A stretch of DNA of 64,000 bases from Pseudooctadecabacter jejudonensis. GTDB taxonomy: Bacteria > Pseudomonadota > Alphaproteobacteria > Rhodobacterales > Rhodobacteraceae. Of the stretch, positions 36,501 through 44,719 are shown piece after piece; within the stretch, counting starts at the first letter, position 1, and every line of letters starts with the position of its first letter. A program made the translations under genes and the position numbers. The DNA lies in assembly GCF_900172275.1 (NCBI RefSeq), contig NZ_FWFT01000005.1, positions 1-64,000 of the forward strand, in the 5' to 3' direction. The notes beneath the pieces were generated by a model. The model worked only from the letters and a program-made list of their open reading frames with translations, was not told the DNA's origin and did no database searches.

Positions 36501-36961
36501 AGCTGTTCGGGCGCCACCGGCCCCGTGATCACCACATCGGTGACCCTGTCCGACCATTGCCCGCGCCGCACGCTGGGGTCTTCGGCATCGTCAGGCAGGT
36601 TGGATGTGGCATCCACGGCCAGCTGCACGTCTTCGGTCGCCTTGGCCATATCCCAGCCAGGTTCAAACTCCATCGAGATCCGCGCCGTGCCCTCGTAAGA
36701 TGCGGAGGACGTGTTGGTGACCCCTTCAACCGCCAAAAGCGCAGGCTGCAACACCTGCACGATGGCCGCGTCTACGTCTTCTGCGCCGGCCCCAGACCAG
36801 GCCACAGACACGGTGACGTTGTCGATGATGACATCAGGAAAGAACTGTGCCCGCATCTTGGGGTAGGCAGCAATGCCTGCGGCAAGAAGAACCACCATCA
36901 ACAGGTTGGCGGCTGTGCGATGGCGGGTCAAATAGGACAGGATACCACTGGCTTTGAGCAT
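33578..36961 (-). CDS. RND efflux transporter, inner-membrane pump
   Basis: A 1127-residue pump of the AcrB/MexB class: one N-terminal helix, two large periplasmic loops and two bundles of transmembrane helices. The proton-relay region contains VVDDAIVVGEHADY in TM4, and the second half has GLLGMTGIIINDSIVLV. It exports hydrophobic compounds with the adaptor encoded upstream. No outer-membrane channel gene is adjacent. An additional hydrophobic C-terminal stretch (about residues 1030-1115) makes it longer than AcrB. Confidence 0.94.
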   Translation of the reverse strand: MLKASGILSYLTRHRTAANLLMVVLLAAGIAAYPKMRAQFFPDVIIDNVTVSVAWSGAGAEDVDAAIVQVLQPALLAVEGVTNTSSASYEGTARISMEFEPGWDMAKATEDVQLAVDATSNLPDDAEDPSVRRGQWSDRVTDVVITGPVAPEQLGRFADEFTVRLFAQGVTRTTIRGVAAPSTIIEVPSLALIRYDVSMSDIAAAIAQEVNADPAGDVSGSARVRTGVEKRTADEIEAIVLRTDASGASLTIGDVAQVFVEGVDRERAYFVGDDPAITIRVDRAATGDAIDVQNTVQQVADSYAATLPQGTSIELIRARAELITGRLNILYENAALGLAMVVALLFLFLNARTAFWVAAGIPVALAGAIALMWAAGLTINMISLFALIITLGIVVDDAIVVGEHADYRHRKLGESPAQAAENAAQKMFSPVFSATLTTIIAFFALVLVGGRFGDLIADIPFTVIVVLIASLIECFLILPHHMYKSLKAAEGGEKWYDVPSRIVNRGFDWVKDRLFRPFMAGIIWARYPVMALAVVLLAVQVSGLIRGDVQWRFFNAPEQGSVTGNFAMLPGATRQDTLEMMQSLQDVTEALGAEYEERHGVNPLNYVIAEIGGNSGRGIAGAETKDADQLGAIAIELIDADSRPYSSFAFVAELQDRVIRHPMVETVSFRSWASGPGGDDIDIQLFGANSEVLKAAAEALKTELGQFGEISALEDSLAYDKEELILELTPQGQALGFSIDGLGRVLRDRLGGIEAATYPDGPRSATIRVELPSGELTADFLDRTQMRADGGIYVPLADIVTVQSRTGFSTVTRENGVQLISVTGDLTDDDADRASEIQDLITSDILPRVEAAYSVSTSLSGLSEQEDEFLNDARIGLIFCLTGIFLVLAWIFQSWTRPIVVMAIIPFGLIGTIYGHAQWEVPLSIFTVVGLLGMTGIIINDSIVLVKTIDEYAETRGLVPAIIDGVSDRLRPVLLTTLTTVLGLAPLLYEGSSQAEFLKPTVITLVYGLGFGMVLVLFIVPSLMAMQGDVGTQVQSAKRGLSSGTRAISIPARLAALGAIGLFAAIAAPVMLTGAPWAPLAGVLPMLFAGVGAALGVFVLAVIVWLLLVYIITALIVGLSRRRSTAT

Positions 36962-36964
36962 CTC

Positions 36965-38422
36965 TTAGCTCCCCATCCGCGCTTCGATGTCGTCCACGAC
37001 GTTTGACGGTACTTCGTCCTGTTCCAGCTGCCCGATGATGCGGGTCTTGACGGGCGGCGGCATACGACTGTCTTCGACAAAAGCAATCAGACGCGCGCGA
37101 CGCTCATCCTCCAAAGCGATCATTTCAGGCGCTTCGGGCACAACGGGGGCGGCATTGGGGTCAATCGGCTGCACCGCAATGCCCTGCCCCAGAAGAGGGG
37201 AGCGTTCGGCCACAATCTGTTGGCCATAGGCCTGCGGCGCGCGGATCAGCACATCGTCGCCCTGACGGCGCAACACCTCAACATCGACCTCTGACAGCCG
37301 GTTTTCGTCGCCCAACACCAGCACCGTTTCATTGGCCCCCACCGCAGTGGCCGGCACACGGGCGACGCCGCGCAATGGGGGCTCGGTCACCGATACGGTC
37401 ACGAAATCGCCAGGCCGCAGGGCCGCCGTTGCGTCGATCTGTGCAAACAGCAACCGTCCCGTTTGCCCGTCGCCCACCACGGCGCTTTCGCGGGTCACTT
37501 GGCCCTCGGCCATCAAGGTCAGCCCCTGCGCCTCAAGGGCTACGGTCACCGGCGCGTTGATCAGACTGCCGTCTTCGCCCAACAGGCGTGAATATTGCGC
37601 CGTGGACAGGCGGAACGACACCTCCAGATCATCCTTCTGGATCAACTGTCCCAGGCTTTCGTTGGGCGTAACCCGTTCACCCTGCGATACCGTGACGTCT
37701 GCCAAAGTCCCCGCAAAAGGCGCGGTGATTTCGGTGTCCTGCAAGGCGCGTTCAGCATCCGCAAGGTTCAGCTGGGCGCGGTCCAGACGTGTGGCCGCTT
37801 GATCCAGCCGCGCCTGTGCCTGCGCTTCGGCCTGACGGCGCGACAGCACGGCCTGTCTCGCGGTGGACAAGGACAGCTCCGCCGTCTCAATGGCAGCCGC
37901 CGTGCCCACTCCGCGATCCGACAAATCCTGCTGGCGGGTCAGCGCCTGTTGGCGCAGGGTCGCCTGCTCACCAGCGGCGGCCAACTCGTCTTGGGCGAGG
38001 GTCAAAGCCCGCTCGGCGTCCCGTGCCTCGGCCTCCGCATCGCGCAGATCGGCGATCAACCGGTCGCGCGCCGATTGGGCATCGCGGGGGTCGATGCGCA
38101 CCAACAATTCGCCAGCCTCAACCTGTCCGCCGTCCACAAAATTCGGCGACACCTCCATGATCGTGCCACCTGCCAAGGCGCGCACGTCCAGACGATTCGC
38201 GCTGTCCAATTCACCAAACACCACCAGTTCCGGCGCAATCACTTCTGGCGTCACAGTCACGACATTGACAGACAACACACGTTCGCGCTGGGGAAAGCTG
38301 CGCGGTTCTGCGTTCATGCGCTCCTGCACGGCCAGACGCACCGTATTTCCGGCCCATGCAAACAGCGCCAACGTTACCGATAAAAGAAAAATACCAACCA
38401 GACTGCGCCGCAAAAACTGCAT
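36965..38422 (-). CDS. RND efflux periplasmic adaptor
   Basis: A 485-residue membrane fusion protein with one N-terminal anchor (about 5-27), a lipoyl-like half-motif (ALAGGTIMEVSPNFVDGGQVEAGELLVRID), a long coiled-coil hairpin rich in Arg, Gln and Ala (about 105-215), the second half-motif APFAGTLADVTVSQGERV, and a beta-barrel. It starts after GGAGGTACAC. The three-base gap to the pump gene means the two are one operon. No dedicated regulator is adjacent. Confidence 0.93.
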   Translation of the reverse strand: MQFLRRSLVGIFLLSVTLALFAWAGNTVRLAVQERMNAEPRSFPQRERVLSVNVVTVTPEVIAPELVVFGELDSANRLDVRALAGGTIMEVSPNFVDGGQVEAGELLVRIDPRDAQSARDRLIADLRDAEAEARDAERALTLAQDELAAAGEQATLRQQALTRQQDLSDRGVGTAAAIETAELSLSTARQAVLSRRQAEAQAQARLDQAATRLDRAQLNLADAERALQDTEITAPFAGTLADVTVSQGERVTPNESLGQLIQKDDLEVSFRLSTAQYSRLLGEDGSLINAPVTVALEAQGLTLMAEGQVTRESAVVGDGQTGRLLFAQIDATAALRPGDFVTVSVTEPPLRGVARVPATAVGANETVLVLGDENRLSEVDVEVLRRQGDDVLIRAPQAYGQQIVAERSPLLGQGIAVQPIDPNAAPVVPEAPEMIALEDERRARLIAFVEDSRMPPPVKTRIIGQLEQDEVPSNVVDDIEARMGS

Positions 38423-38450
38423 GTGTACCTCCATAGACCCCAAACGACTT

Positions 38451-38470
38451 AAGCGGCATCAATGCCGCTT
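38451..38470. terminator. Perfect 9-bp palindrome after moaB
   Basis: AAGCGGCAT-CA-ATGCCGCTT lies between moaB and the adaptor gene, both on the minus strand. As RNA it forms a GCGGCA/TGCCGC hairpin, but the following T-tract is weak. It could be a terminator or an operator for the pump operon. Confidence 0.45.
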
Positions 38471-38507
38471 CAATCCGTTTGTTTTACGGGCGATACGTGC
38501 GTTCGGA

Positions 38508-39047
38508 TTACTTCCGTCGCTGATGTTCGTCCAAACGGGGCAGGATCTCGACGAAATTGCAGGGCCGATGCCGGTAATCCAGCTGTTTGACCAGGATCTC
38601 GTCCCAAGCGTCCTTGCACGCCCCCGTACTGCCGGGCAGAGCAAACAGATAGGTGCCATTTGCCACCCCACCGGTGGCCCTGCTTTGCACTGCAGATGTG
38701 CCAATCTTGGCCATGGACACATGGGTGAAGACCGTCCCGAAGGCGTCGATCTCTTTTTCGTAGACGTCGCGGTGCGCCTCTACCGTGACATCGCGCCCCG
38801 TCAGACCGGTGCCACCCGTCGTCAGGATCACATCCACACCGTCGTCCTCACACCACGCGCGCAGTTGGTTTGCAATCTCGGCCCGTTCGTCGCGCAACAT
38901 CTTGCGATCAGCCAGTTCATGCCCTGCCTGCGTCAGCCGATCCACTAAGGTCTGACCGGATCGGTCTTCGTCCAGCGTGCGGGTGTCGCTGACACTCAGA
39001 ATAGCGATGCGCACGGGGATAAATTCGCGGCTTTCGTCGATGCTCAT
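38508..39047 (-). CDS. moaB: Molybdenum cofactor biosynthesis protein B
   Basis: A 179-residue MoaB/MogA fold protein that binds molybdopterin and adenylates it before molybdate insertion. ILSVSDTRTLDEDRSG near the start and VILTTGGTGLTGRD in the middle are the family motifs, with FALPGSTGACKDAWDEIL towards the end. Its ATG overlaps the UDG-like gene stop (ATGA). The pairing of moaB with a UDG-like gene is common in Rhodobacteraceae. Confidence 0.93.
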   Translation of the reverse strand: MSIDESREFIPVRIAILSVSDTRTLDEDRSGQTLVDRLTQAGHELADRKMLRDERAEIANQLRAWCEDDGVDVILTTGGTGLTGRDVTVEAHRDVYEKEIDAFGTVFTHVSMAKIGTSAVQSRATGGVANGTYLFALPGSTGACKDAWDEILVKQLDYRHRPCNFVEILPRLDEHQRRK

Positions 39048-39832
39048 GTGACGTCTTTCAGTTTTGCCTGCAGGGCCAAAAGGTCGGCCCAGGCGTCCCG
39101 TTTCGCGGCACTGTTGGTCAGCAAAAATGACGGCGGGAAGATCGGCAGGGCCGGCACGCCGTCCACCTCAACCCATCGGCCGCGCAACCGTGTCATACCG
39201 CTGCGCCCCAACAGCGCCTGACACGGCGCGTTGCCCATCAAGACAACCAGCTTCGGCGCGGCCAGTTCGATGTGACGGCGCAAAAACGGTGTCATCATCG
39301 CCAGTTCCGCCGCGCTGGGATCGCGGTTTTGCGACGGGTTCCATGGCAGCACCGGTGCCATGTAAACCGCGTTTTCGCCCACGCGATTCAGCCCAATGGC
39401 CCCGATCATCTTGTCAAACAATACGCCCGTGGGCCCCGACATCAACTGTCCCGCGCGGTCGTCGTCGCGGTCGGGCGCATCGGTCAGGATCATCACAGGC
39501 GCGCCTGCGACCCCGTCGCTGAAAATGAAATGCCGCGCCGCCGCCTTCAGGTCGCAATGTTCATAGGCCAGCATCGCAGCACGCAACCCGTCCAGATCAC
39601 TGGCCGCAGCCGCCGCATCCTGCGCGGCCTGCGCCACGTCGATTTGGGGTGTTTCAGCTGGCGGCGGGGGCGGGGCCATCTTGGCGGGATCCGTCTGCAC
39701 TTTCGGCGCAGGCTTTTTATCCTCAAGCGCGTAGCGGTCGATTGGGGCGTCGGCAATCGCCTCATCCGCGCCCATCTCAACCTGCCAGTCGAGAAGCGCC
39801 TTCGATGTCCAGTAGTCCACAGCCGATTCCAT
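39044..39832 (-). CDS. Uracil-DNA glycosylase-like protein with altered motifs
   Basis: A 262-residue member of the UDG superfamily (family 4-like). After a Pro-rich linker (40-65), the domain starts near residue 85. Motif 1, normally GExPG followed by an acidic stretch, reads [12 protein letters not shown] (117-128). The family's HPSYLLR motif reads PPSFLLT (233-239), so the His is missing. Only one (Cys93) of the four Fe-S cysteines can be aligned. It overlaps moaB by 4 bases. It may be a divergent enzyme or a non-catalytic relative. Confidence 0.72.
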   Translation of the reverse strand: MESAVDYWTSKALLDWQVEMGADEAIADAPIDRYALEDKKPAPKVQTDPAKMAPPPPPAETPQIDVAQAAQDAAAAASDLDGLRAAMLAYEHCDLKAAARHFIFSDGVAGAPVMILTDAPDRDDDRAGQLMSGPTGVLFDKMIGAIGLNRVGENAVYMAPVLPWNPSQNRDPSAAELAMMTPFLRRHIELAAPKLVVLMGNAPCQALLGRSGMTRLRGRWVEVDGVPALPIFPPSFLLTNSAAKRDAWADLLALQAKLKDVT

Positions 39833-39932
39833 GCCGCACCTTAGCCTGCCGCCAACGGGACTTCACGTGCTGATCTTGCCGCGCCCCCGCGCCAGCCCTA
39901 TAACCCACCAGAACCAAACCGAAGGGGTCCCC

Positions 39933-40907
39933 ATGTCATTTCGCGCGTCGCACCTGCTGGGCATTGAACACCTTCACCCCACAGAAATCACGACGTTGCT
40001 GGATTTGGCCGATCAATACGCCGAACACAACCGCATCGGGCGCGCCCACCGCGATGTTCTCGAGGGGTTGACCCAGATCAACATGTTCTTCGAAAACTCA
40101 ACCCGCACCCAGGCCAGCTTTGAAATCGCGGGAAAGCGCCTTGGCGCCGATGTCATGAACATGGCCATGCAGGCCAGCAGCATCAAAAAGGGCGAAACCC
40201 TGATCGACACGGCGCTGACGTTGAATGCCATGCGCCCCGATTTGCTGGTCGTCCGGCACCCCAATTCCGGTGCAGTGAACCTTCTGGCGGAAAAGGTAAA
40301 TTGCGCCGTTCTGAACGCAGGCGACGGGCGGCACGAACACCCGACGCAGGCGCTGTTGGACGCTCTGACAATCCGCCGCGCCAAGGGCCGTTTGCACCGC
40401 TTGTCTATCGCCATTTGCGGTGACGTCGCCCACAGCCGCGTGGCGCGATCCAACATTATGCTGCTTGGCAAAATGGAAAACCGCGTGCGCCTTGTCGGCC
40501 CGCCCACGCTGTTGCCCAGCGGGGTTGAGGAATTCGGTGTCGAAGTCTTTCACGACATGCGTGAGGGGCTGCGCGACGTGGACGTCGTCATGATGCTCCG
40601 TCTGCAAAAGGAACGCATGGACGGCGGGTTCATCCCGTCGGAACGTGAATACTTCCACCGCTATGGGCTGGACGCTGAAAAGCTCAGCTACGCCAAGGAC
40701 GATGCCATCGTCATGCACCCCGGCCCCATGAACCGCGGCGTTGAAATCGATGGCACGATTGCCGACGACATCAACCGCAGCGTCATTCAGGAACAGGTGG
40801 AAATGGGCGTGGCCGTCCGTATGGCCGCCATGGATCTCTTGGCGCGCAACCTGCGGGCCGCGCGGGGTGCAAAGGCGGCAGGGATCGGCACCGGGGTGAT
40901 GGTGTGA
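39933..40907 (+). CDS. pyrB: Aspartate carbamoyltransferase catalytic subunit
   Basis: A 324-residue ATCase that makes N-carbamoyl-L-aspartate, the committed step of pyrimidine synthesis. [13 protein letters not shown] holds the carbamoyl-phosphate site, [14 protein letters not shown] and [12 protein letters not shown] complete the active site. AAGGGG precedes ATG 39933. No regulatory pyrI is present; instead an inactive dihydroorotase lies two genes down, as in the Pseudomonas-type ATCase complex. It is the first of at least six overlapping or closely spaced genes. Confidence 0.96.
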   Translation: MSFRASHLLGIEHLHPTEITTLLDLADQYAEHNRIGRAHRDVLEGLTQINMFFENSTRTQASFEIAGKRLGADVMNMAMQASSIKKGETLIDTALTLNAMRPDLLVVRHPNSGAVNLLAEKVNCAVLNAGDGRHEHPTQALLDALTIRRAKGRLHRLSIAICGDVAHSRVARSNIMLLGKMENRVRLVGPPTLLPSGVEEFGVEVFHDMREGLRDVDVVMMLRLQKERMDGGFIPSEREYFHRYGLDAEKLSYAKDDAIVMHPGPMNRGVEIDGTIADDINRSVIQEQVEMGVAVRMAAMDLLARNLRAARGAKAAGIGTGVMV

Positions 40908-41317
40908 CCGAAGGCCCGCCCCTGACCGAGGGAGAGGCGGTCGTGTTTGATCACATCCCCTCCCTCAAACCCTTCAAACGCACCGCCCGCATCCTGTTGC
41001 TGGCCTCGTTGGTGCCCACAATCGCCTTTCTGATCGTCTTCCCAGATACGTTCTGGCCTGCTGTCCCGTTGTTTGTGGCCTGTCTTCTTTTGGTGCAAGA
41101 ACGATGGACGATCAGCAAATATCGCGCGTGGGTCACGAACCGGCGCGTGATCCTGCAAGGCGGTCGCGACATCGCGCTGGGCGACATCACCAAAACCCAA
41201 ACCCGCGGGTCCGCCTTGATGATCACAACTGGGATCACGCGTCTCAGGCTCTATTATGCGGAGGACCCAGCGGCGTTTCAGGCCGCAGTCGACACCGCAA
41301 GAAAGGCTGCCCCATGA
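40904..41317 (+). CDS. PH-like domain membrane protein
   Basis: A 137-residue protein with a GTG start overlapping the pyrB stop (GTGA). A paired hydrophobic stretch (about 25-62) is followed by [33 protein letters not shown], which resembles bacterial PH (bPH2/YdbT-like) domains. It overlaps the next gene (ATGA). The role is unknown; the position inside the pyrimidine operon is shared with other roseobacters as I recall. Confidence 0.7.
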   Translation: MTEGPPLTEGEAVVFDHIPSLKPFKRTARILLLASLVPTIAFLIVFPDTFWPAVPLFVACLLLVQERWTISKYRAWVTNRRVILQGGRDIALGDITKTQTRGSALMITTGITRLRLYYAEDPAAFQAAVDTARKAAP

Positions 41318-41880
41318 CGGACACCATGCATGTCTCTGCCACCGAAATCGGCGTGGTCCGCGTCTTCGCCGTTGATCTGCGGGCCGATCAGGTGGACGCA
41401 TTTGAGACGAAATTGCAGATCGGCGACACCACCACTTGGCCCATCGCAGACGCGCTGGGTGCTGACCTGCTTGATCCCGACCACTTCGATCTGTTCGACA
41501 GCGCCATCCTTGATGATCTGGGGCTTGCCGGCCTGCTGATGGACGGTCACGGCATCCCCAAGGCCGAGGTAGAGCCGATGCGCGCCCAGCTTGAAGCAGT
41601 GACTGGCCACGTGCTGATCCTGCACAGTCGTGCGGTCAACGGCACAGATCAGACGTTAACCCCGAAACCGCCCCTGCGCTGGATCGGGACCTTCGCCACC
41701 GAACGTGCGCCCGTCAGTTTTGACACCCTGCCCAACCCCGATCCGTCCGCGACGCTCGAAGATCCGCCGCAAACCAAAAAGAAACAGCCCTCCGACGCAG
41801 CCATGTCCGGCCGCATCGCCACTCTGGCGCTGCTGGTCATGGCCCTGTTGGTCGGCCTGATGATCTGGGTCGCTGGCTAA
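41314..41880 (+). CDS. Unknown protein with C-terminal membrane anchor
   Basis: A 188-residue protein, not recognised. The N-terminal 130 residues look globular (GVVRVFAVDLRADQVDAFETK, ADALGADLLDPDHFDLFD), followed by a Pro/Lys-rich linker and a single transmembrane helix at the extreme C-terminus (IATLALLVMALLVGLMIWV). It is coupled by overlap to the PH-like gene. This arrangement suggests a tail-anchored cytoplasmic domain. Confidence 0.7.
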   Translation: MTDTMHVSATEIGVVRVFAVDLRADQVDAFETKLQIGDTTTWPIADALGADLLDPDHFDLFDSAILDDLGLAGLLMDGHGIPKAEVEPMRAQLEAVTGHVLILHSRAVNGTDQTLTPKPPLRWIGTFATERAPVSFDTLPNPDPSATLEDPPQTKKKQPSDAAMSGRIATLALLVMALLVGLMIWVAG

Positions 41881-41920
41881 TGGCCGCGGACCCCACGTTC
41901 CCACCAAACGAGGCCCCATT

Positions 41921-43207
41921 TTGACCACCCTTCGTTTCGAAAACGCCCGCCTCATTAATCCAGAGGCCGGCACCGATACCTTAGGTACTCTGACCGTCTC
42001 AGGCGGCGTCATTGCCGAAGAGGGCGCCGCGCCCGATGAGGTGATTGATTGCAAAGGCCATTGCCTCGCCCCCGGCATCGTAGACATCGGCGTAAAAGTG
42101 TCTGAACCTGGGGAGCGGCACAAAGAATCCTTCGCCTCCGCCGGACGCGCTGCGGTGGCGGGTGGTATCACCACGCTGGTGACGCGCCCCGACACCACGC
42201 CCGCCATCGACACGCCCGAAACGCTGGAATTTGTTGAACGCCGCGCCGCGATTGATGCCGCCGTCAATGTCCTGCCCATGGCCGCGCTGACCAAAGGGCG
42301 GCAGGGGCGTGAGATGACCGAGATCGGCTTTCTCATGGATGCAGGGGCCATTGCCTTCACCGATTGCGACAGCGTCATCACCGACACCAAGGTTCTCAGC
42401 CGTGCCCTGACCTACGCCAAATCCTGCGGCGCGCTGGTCATCGGTCACGTGCAGGAACCGGGGCTCTCTGCGGGCGGCGCTGTGACCTCCGGCAAATTCG
42501 CAACCCTGCGGGGTCTGTCTGGCGTGTCGCCCATGGCCGAACGCATGGGAATAGACCGGGACATCGCCCTGTTGGAGATGACGGGTGCGGCCTATCACAT
42601 CGATCAAATCACCACGGCCCGCGCGCTGCCTGCGCTGGAGAGGGCAAAGGCCAATGGGCTGGACATCACCGCAGGCGTAGGCATCCACCACTTGACGCTG
42701 AATGAAATGGACGTGGCCGACTACCGCACGTTCTTTAAACTCAAACCGCCCCTGCGCGCGGAAGAAGACCGTCTCGCGGTGGTCGATGCTGTGGCCTCTG
42801 GCCTGATCGACATCATCTGCTCCATGCACACCCCGCAGGATGAGGAATCCAAACGTCTCCCCTTCGAAGAGGCCGCCTCCGGCGCTGTGGCCCTCGAAAC
42901 CCTGCTGCCCGCCGCCCTGCGGCTGGTGCACAACGGACACCTTGATTTGCCGACACTGTTCCGCGCGCTATCGCTGAACCCCGCCAACCGTCTGGGTCTG
43001 CCCTGCGGGCGACTGACCCCCGGCGCGCCCGCCGATCTGGTGTTGTTTGACCCTGACGCCAGCTTCAAACTCGACCGGTTCGCGTTGAAATCGAAATCGA
43101 AAAACACGCCCTTTGATGGCGCCATCCTGCAAGGCCGCGTGACCGCCACCTATGTCGGCGGTGAAAATATGACCGTGCAGATGAACGATGGGCCGCATGA
43201 TGCCTGA
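41921..43207 (+). CDS. Dihydroorotase-like protein, predicted inactive (PyrX type)
   Basis: A 428-residue amidohydrolase-fold protein. The metal-binding HxH of dihydroorotase is replaced: after Asp55 the sequence reads IGVKV where family members have LHVHL. The catalytic Asp motif, normally TDHAPH, reads SMHTPQ. The His of the middle motif (GHVQEPG) and IHHLTL remain. It therefore resembles the non-catalytic dihydroorotase that assembles with ATCase in pseudomonads. The start is TTG at 41921; the gene overlaps plsY. Confidence 0.85.
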   Translation: MTTLRFENARLINPEAGTDTLGTLTVSGGVIAEEGAAPDEVIDCKGHCLAPGIVDIGVKVSEPGERHKESFASAGRAAVAGGITTLVTRPDTTPAIDTPETLEFVERRAAIDAAVNVLPMAALTKGRQGREMTEIGFLMDAGAIAFTDCDSVITDTKVLSRALTYAKSCGALVIGHVQEPGLSAGGAVTSGKFATLRGLSGVSPMAERMGIDRDIALLEMTGAAYHIDQITTARALPALERAKANGLDITAGVGIHHLTLNEMDVADYRTFFKLKPPLRAEEDRLAVVDAVASGLIDIICSMHTPQDEESKRLPFEEAASGAVALETLLPAALRLVHNGHLDLPTLFRALSLNPANRLGLPCGRLTPGAPADLVLFDPDASFKLDRFALKSKSKNTPFDGAILQGRVTATYVGGENMTVQMNDGPHDA

Positions 43208-43802
43208 ACTTGTCAGCCCCGCCACAACTTTGGGCCTCTGGGCCCTGATCGGATACCTAATCGGGTCCGTTCCGTCTGGCGTGATCATCGCCAAACTGAT
43301 GGGGCTGGGCAATCTGCGCGACATCGGATCGGGCAACATCGGGGCCACGAACGTGCTGCGCACCGGGTCCAAAAAGGCCGCCGCGTTGACCCTTGCGCTG
43401 GATGCGGGCAAAGGTCTCGCGGCGGTTGGGTTGGCCTTGGCCTTTGTTGGACCCGACGCAGGGCAAGTGGCTGGGTTCATGGCCCTCATCGGCCACTGTT
43501 TTCCGGTCTGGCTTGGTTTTCGCGGCGGCAAAGGGGTGGCCACCTTTTACGGTGTGCTCTTCGGGTTGGTCTGGCCCATCGGCCTGATCGCGGCCATTGC
43601 ATGGCTCGCTACGGCGGCGATATCGCGGCTGTCGTCCCTGTCCGCCCTCGTTGCCGCCATCGCCGCGCCCGTCGCAGCCTTTATCGGCTGGCCGGACGTC
43701 TTCTTTCTTATGGTTGTCCTCTGCGCCCTCATCTTCTGGCGTCACGCGGCCAACATCCGCCGTCTCATGGCCGGTGAAGAAACGAAGATCGGTCAGAAAT
43801 GA
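43197..43802 (+). CDS. plsY: Glycerol-3-phosphate acyltransferase PlsY
   Basis: A 201-residue membrane enzyme that acylates glycerol-3-phosphate from acyl-phosphate, the first step of phospholipid synthesis. The three conserved loops are intact: GSGNIGATNVLRTG, DAGKG and GHCFPVWLGFRGGKGVAT. Two adjacent ATG codons (43197, 43200) can both start it. It overlaps the dihydroorotase-like gene upstream by 11 bases and the next gene downstream by 4. Confidence 0.95.
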   Translation: MMPELVSPATTLGLWALIGYLIGSVPSGVIIAKLMGLGNLRDIGSGNIGATNVLRTGSKKAAALTLALDAGKGLAAVGLALAFVGPDAGQVAGFMALIGHCFPVWLGFRGGKGVATFYGVLFGLVWPIGLIAAIAWLATAAISRLSSLSALVAAIAAPVAAFIGWPDVFFLMVVLCALIFWRHAANIRRLMAGEETKIGQK

Positions 43803-44053
43803 CCTTTGCGGCCACGCTCGCCGCTTTGCCCATCGGCACGTTTCGCGCCCATGCCCACGGTAAAGACTGGATCGTCACCCGCAGCCTTGTCGCCGGCGGG
43901 CGCGGCGAAAAACTGGTGGGCGAGGCACTGGACGGGTCCGATTACATCAGCCTTAACCTCTATCATCTGGCCTCTGGCGATCTGTTGAACCCCTGCGAAA
44001 TGTCCACCGCCAAGGTGCGTGCCTTTGTGGCGGACCTAAAGGTCTTGGCCTGA
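43799..44053 (+). CDS. Unknown 84-residue protein
   Basis: A small protein coupled to plsY (ATGA). It reads GTFRAHAHGKDWIVTRSLVAGG...DYISLNLYHLASGDLLNPCEM; no family comes to mind and there is no signal or membrane segment. A related short gene after plsY is familiar to me from other Rhodobacteraceae, so it is probably real. It is the last gene of the pyrB-led unit. Confidence 0.7.
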   Translation: MTFAATLAALPIGTFRAHAHGKDWIVTRSLVAGGRGEKLVGEALDGSDYISLNLYHLASGDLLNPCEMSTAKVRAFVADLKVLA

Positions 44054-44067
44054 CGGGAGTATCTGTT

Positions 44068-44087
44068 GTTTCTGTCATAACAGAAAT
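44068..44087. promoter_or_regulatory. Operator-like palindrome upstream of the GbsR gene
   Basis: GTTTCTGTCATAACAGAAAT differs at two positions from the perfect palindrome at 44678. It ends 20 bases before the GbsR start, a natural place for autoregulation. Confidence 0.75.
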
Positions 44088-44107
44088 TCAAGAACGCGAG
44101 TCGCTCG

Positions 44108-44635
44108 ATGAACCTGACCCCTGCCATGCAAGACTTCATCCTCCACTGGGGGGAAATGGGGGCCAAGTGGGGTGTCAACCGGTCCGTGGCCCAGATCCAC
44201 GCGCTGCTGCATATCTCGCCCAAACCGATGACGGCGGATGAGATTTGCGAGACGTTGACCCTCGCGCGCTCCAACGTGTCGACCGCGCTCAAGGAATTGC
44301 AGGGTTGGAAACTGGTGCAGGCCAAACGCGAACTGGGCGACCGCCGCGCTCACTTCACATCTGTTCGCGATATGTTTGACTTGGTGAACGTCGTCATCGA
44401 AGGCCGCCGCGAACGTGAATTTTTGCCCACCTTGCTGGCGCTTCATAAAGTGCGGGAGGAGGCGCAAACCGACGGCACCGGCCCAGATGTCCGCGCCCGT
44501 ATCGAAGAAACGCTGACGACGATGCAAATGTTCGATGACTGGTACCGCGACGTGTCCAAACTGTCGCGCTCCGTCCAAATCGCTGTCTTGAAACTGGGTG
44601 GTCGCATCGCGCGGTTTTTGCCGAAGTCCGGCTGA
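44108..44635 (+). CDS. GbsR/MarR family transcriptional regulator
   Basis: A 175-residue winged-helix regulator. The HTH region reads QIHALLHISPKPMTADEICETLTLARSNVSTALKELQGW and the wing GDRRAHFTSV; the C-terminal helices resemble GbsR dimerisation helices. Members often repress transport genes, for instance for osmolytes. Matching palindromes lie before this gene and before the membrane gene at 44720, so it probably regulates itself and its neighbour. Confidence 0.9.
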   Translation: MNLTPAMQDFILHWGEMGAKWGVNRSVAQIHALLHISPKPMTADEICETLTLARSNVSTALKELQGWKLVQAKRELGDRRAHFTSVRDMFDLVNVVIEGRREREFLPTLLALHKVREEAQTDGTGPDVRARIEETLTTMQMFDDWYRDVSKLSRSVQIAVLKLGGRIARFLPKSG

Positions 44636-44677
44636 TCCGCCCCGCCCTAAGCACCGAGCAAAAAAATTTGGGAAACG

Positions 44678-44697
44678 ATTTCTGTCATGACAGAAAT
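44678..44697. promoter_or_regulatory. Perfect 20-bp operator palindrome
   Basis: ATTTCTGTCATGACAGAAAT is its own reverse complement over all 20 bases. It lies 42 bases after the GbsR stop and before the membrane-protein gene. An 18-base copy with two differences precedes the regulator gene, indicating a shared binding site. Confidence 0.82.
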
Positions 44698-44719
44698 GTT
44701 CGACATAAGGAAAAAAGTT

